From the NCBI RefSeq assembly GCF_000802185.1, contig NZ_KN676113.1, positions 4,731,430-4,795,429 on the forward strand: a stretch of DNA of 64,000 nt, read 5' to 3'. The stretch's first letter is position 1; each line of letters begins with the position of its first letter. Positions 63,304-64,000 of this stretch are shown here, piece by piece. The DNA is from Belnapia sp. F-4-1. GTDB lineage: Bacteria > Pseudomonadota > Alphaproteobacteria > Acetobacterales > Acetobacteraceae. The position numbers and the translations under genes are program-made. Below the pieces are notes generated by a model. That model was not told where the DNA came from. It searched no databases and saw only the letters and a list, made by a program, of their open reading frames with translations.

Positions 63304-64000
63304 ATGCGCGTCCGTACCGTCTTCCTTGCCGGCTTTCTTGCGGTTTCGCTGCCCGGCTTGGTGGCGATGGCTTGGCTTGCCGGCACCGCCTGGGACCGCT
63401 GGAACGAGGCCAGATCTGCCCAGGCCAGCATGCAGGTCATCAGCGCGCTGCAGCGGGCGCAGACCGCGGTCGTCAGCGAGGCCGGGCTGCTCCTGGCCGC
63501 AACCCTCTCCGCCGAGCCGGACCGCGCGGGGCTGGCTCGCAGCGCGGCGGCGACCGATGGACTGCTGGATGCGGCGCAGCGACGCCTCGACGACTGGGGC
63601 AGCCCTGCCCGGGCGCCGGCCGACGCCCGGACCGCCCTCGCCGGCCTTCGCCTGCGGATCGAGGGACAGTTGGACCGGCCGCCTGCGGAGCGGGACCCTG
63701 CCGTCAGGCAGGAGGTTCTCGCACGGCGGCAGGCGCTGTCCAATGACCTGGCGCAACAGGCCGAAGCCGCCGCGAAGCGGACGGTGATCCAGGCGCCCTC
63801 GCTCGCCACGGTGATCGACATCGCCGTGGAAACCATGTCGATGCGCGACGTGGCGGGAGGCCGCAACCTGATGATGAACAATTGGGTTGCCGGCCAGCCC
63901 ATCCCGCTCGGCGACTACGCCACGGCAGAGCGGCAGAGCGGGCGGGTTGGCCAGGCCTGGGACAACATCAAGCGGAAGCTTGCCATGCTGCCAGAGGCGC
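63304..64000 (+). CDS. Membrane receptor/sensor N-terminus (cut by window end)
   Basis: The first 232 residues of a larger protein are visible; the frame is still open at the last base. A membrane helix (RTVFLAGFLAVSLPGLVAMAWL) is followed by a helical extracytoplasmic domain (TAWDRWNEARSAQASMQVIS, ALQRAQTAVVSEAGLLLAAT), like the four-helix-bundle sensor regions of methyl-accepting chemotaxis proteins or histidine kinases. AGAAGGAG precedes the ATG. The output domain lies beyond the window, so the type of receptor is undecided. Confidence 0.7.
   Translation, partial: MRVRTVFLAGFLAVSLPGLVAMAWLAGTAWDRWNEARSAQASMQVISALQRAQTAVVSEAGLLLAATLSAEPDRAGLARSAAATDGLLDAAQRRLDDWGSPARAPADARTALAGLRLRIEGQLDRPPAERDPAVRQEVLARRQALSNDLAQQAEAAAKRTVIQAPSLATVIDIAVETMSMRDVAGGRNLMMNNWVAGQPIPLGDYATAERQSGRVGQAWDNIKRKLAMLPEA

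Overview
The window is GC-rich DNA that reads like an alphaproteobacterium of the Acetobacteraceae, Roseomonas-like. That is an inference from gene style: Bug/TctC-type solute-binding proteins, CaiB/BaiF CoA-transferases, many lone periplasmic receptors, KGG-repeat proteins and dense IS elements. No rRNA or marker gene here proves the genus.

Two different regions meet at a tRNA-Ser(GCT) gene at 31474-31566 (minus strand). A 65-bp copy of the 3' half of this tRNA, with 3 mismatches, lies in the same orientation at 780-844. Between the two lies about 30.6 kb of accessory DNA, with a decayed tyrosine-recombinase gene (30878-31378) right beside the intact tRNA. This is the layout of an old integrative genomic island. 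It carries six IS elements or fragments (IS3 x3, IS630, IS5 x2), several gene stumps (CYTH, peroxiredoxin-like, integrase) and a mixed cargo: a Na/Pi cotransporter, a two-gene membrane-protein cassette, a LysR/aldo-keto reductase pair, a truncated EEP-family hydrolase, DUF4337, an HflX GTPase, a GST-SDR-GST group with a divergent LysR, a SelA-like PLP protein, a full-length RpoD-type sigma factor, and a compact operon of a CoiA-like nuclease with exonuclease VII large and small subunits. That last operon sits near the integrase end, where defence or DNA-processing cargo is often found, and is the best candidate here for an undescribed system.

Left of the island is the end of an MFS transporter gene. 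Right of the tRNA (31.7-64 kb) the DNA looks like ordinary, gene-dense chromosome. It holds a polyamine/thiamine-type ABC transporter operon (31741-35513), a KGG-repeat stress protein, a CoA-transferase/acyl-CoA dehydrogenase/Bug receptor set facing an acyl-CoA synthetase, a run of a metallo-hydrolase, DehI-like protein, TAXI receptor, greB, a ROK-like protein with circularly permuted motif order and an alpha/beta hydrolase, then an HWE-type histidine kinase, a second Bug receptor, a second CoA-transferase, a second KGG protein, an LLM flavin oxidoreductase, DUF6489, a TonB-like protein, an orphan ParD-like antitoxin, a DUF3141 hydrolase, an N-acyl amidohydrolase, an amber-interrupted quinone reductase, an HMG-CoA-lyase-like protein without its usual metal-binding histidines, an OmpR-type response regulator, an RraA-like protein and the start of a membrane receptor cut by the window end.

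Metabolically the backbone suggests scavenging and CoA-linked breakdown of organic acids: periplasmic receptors capture substrates, CoA-transferases and an acyl-CoA synthetase activate them, and an acyl-CoA dehydrogenase oxidises them. Start sites were chosen by ribosome-binding sites and family length. Product names come from reading protein motifs, not from database searches.
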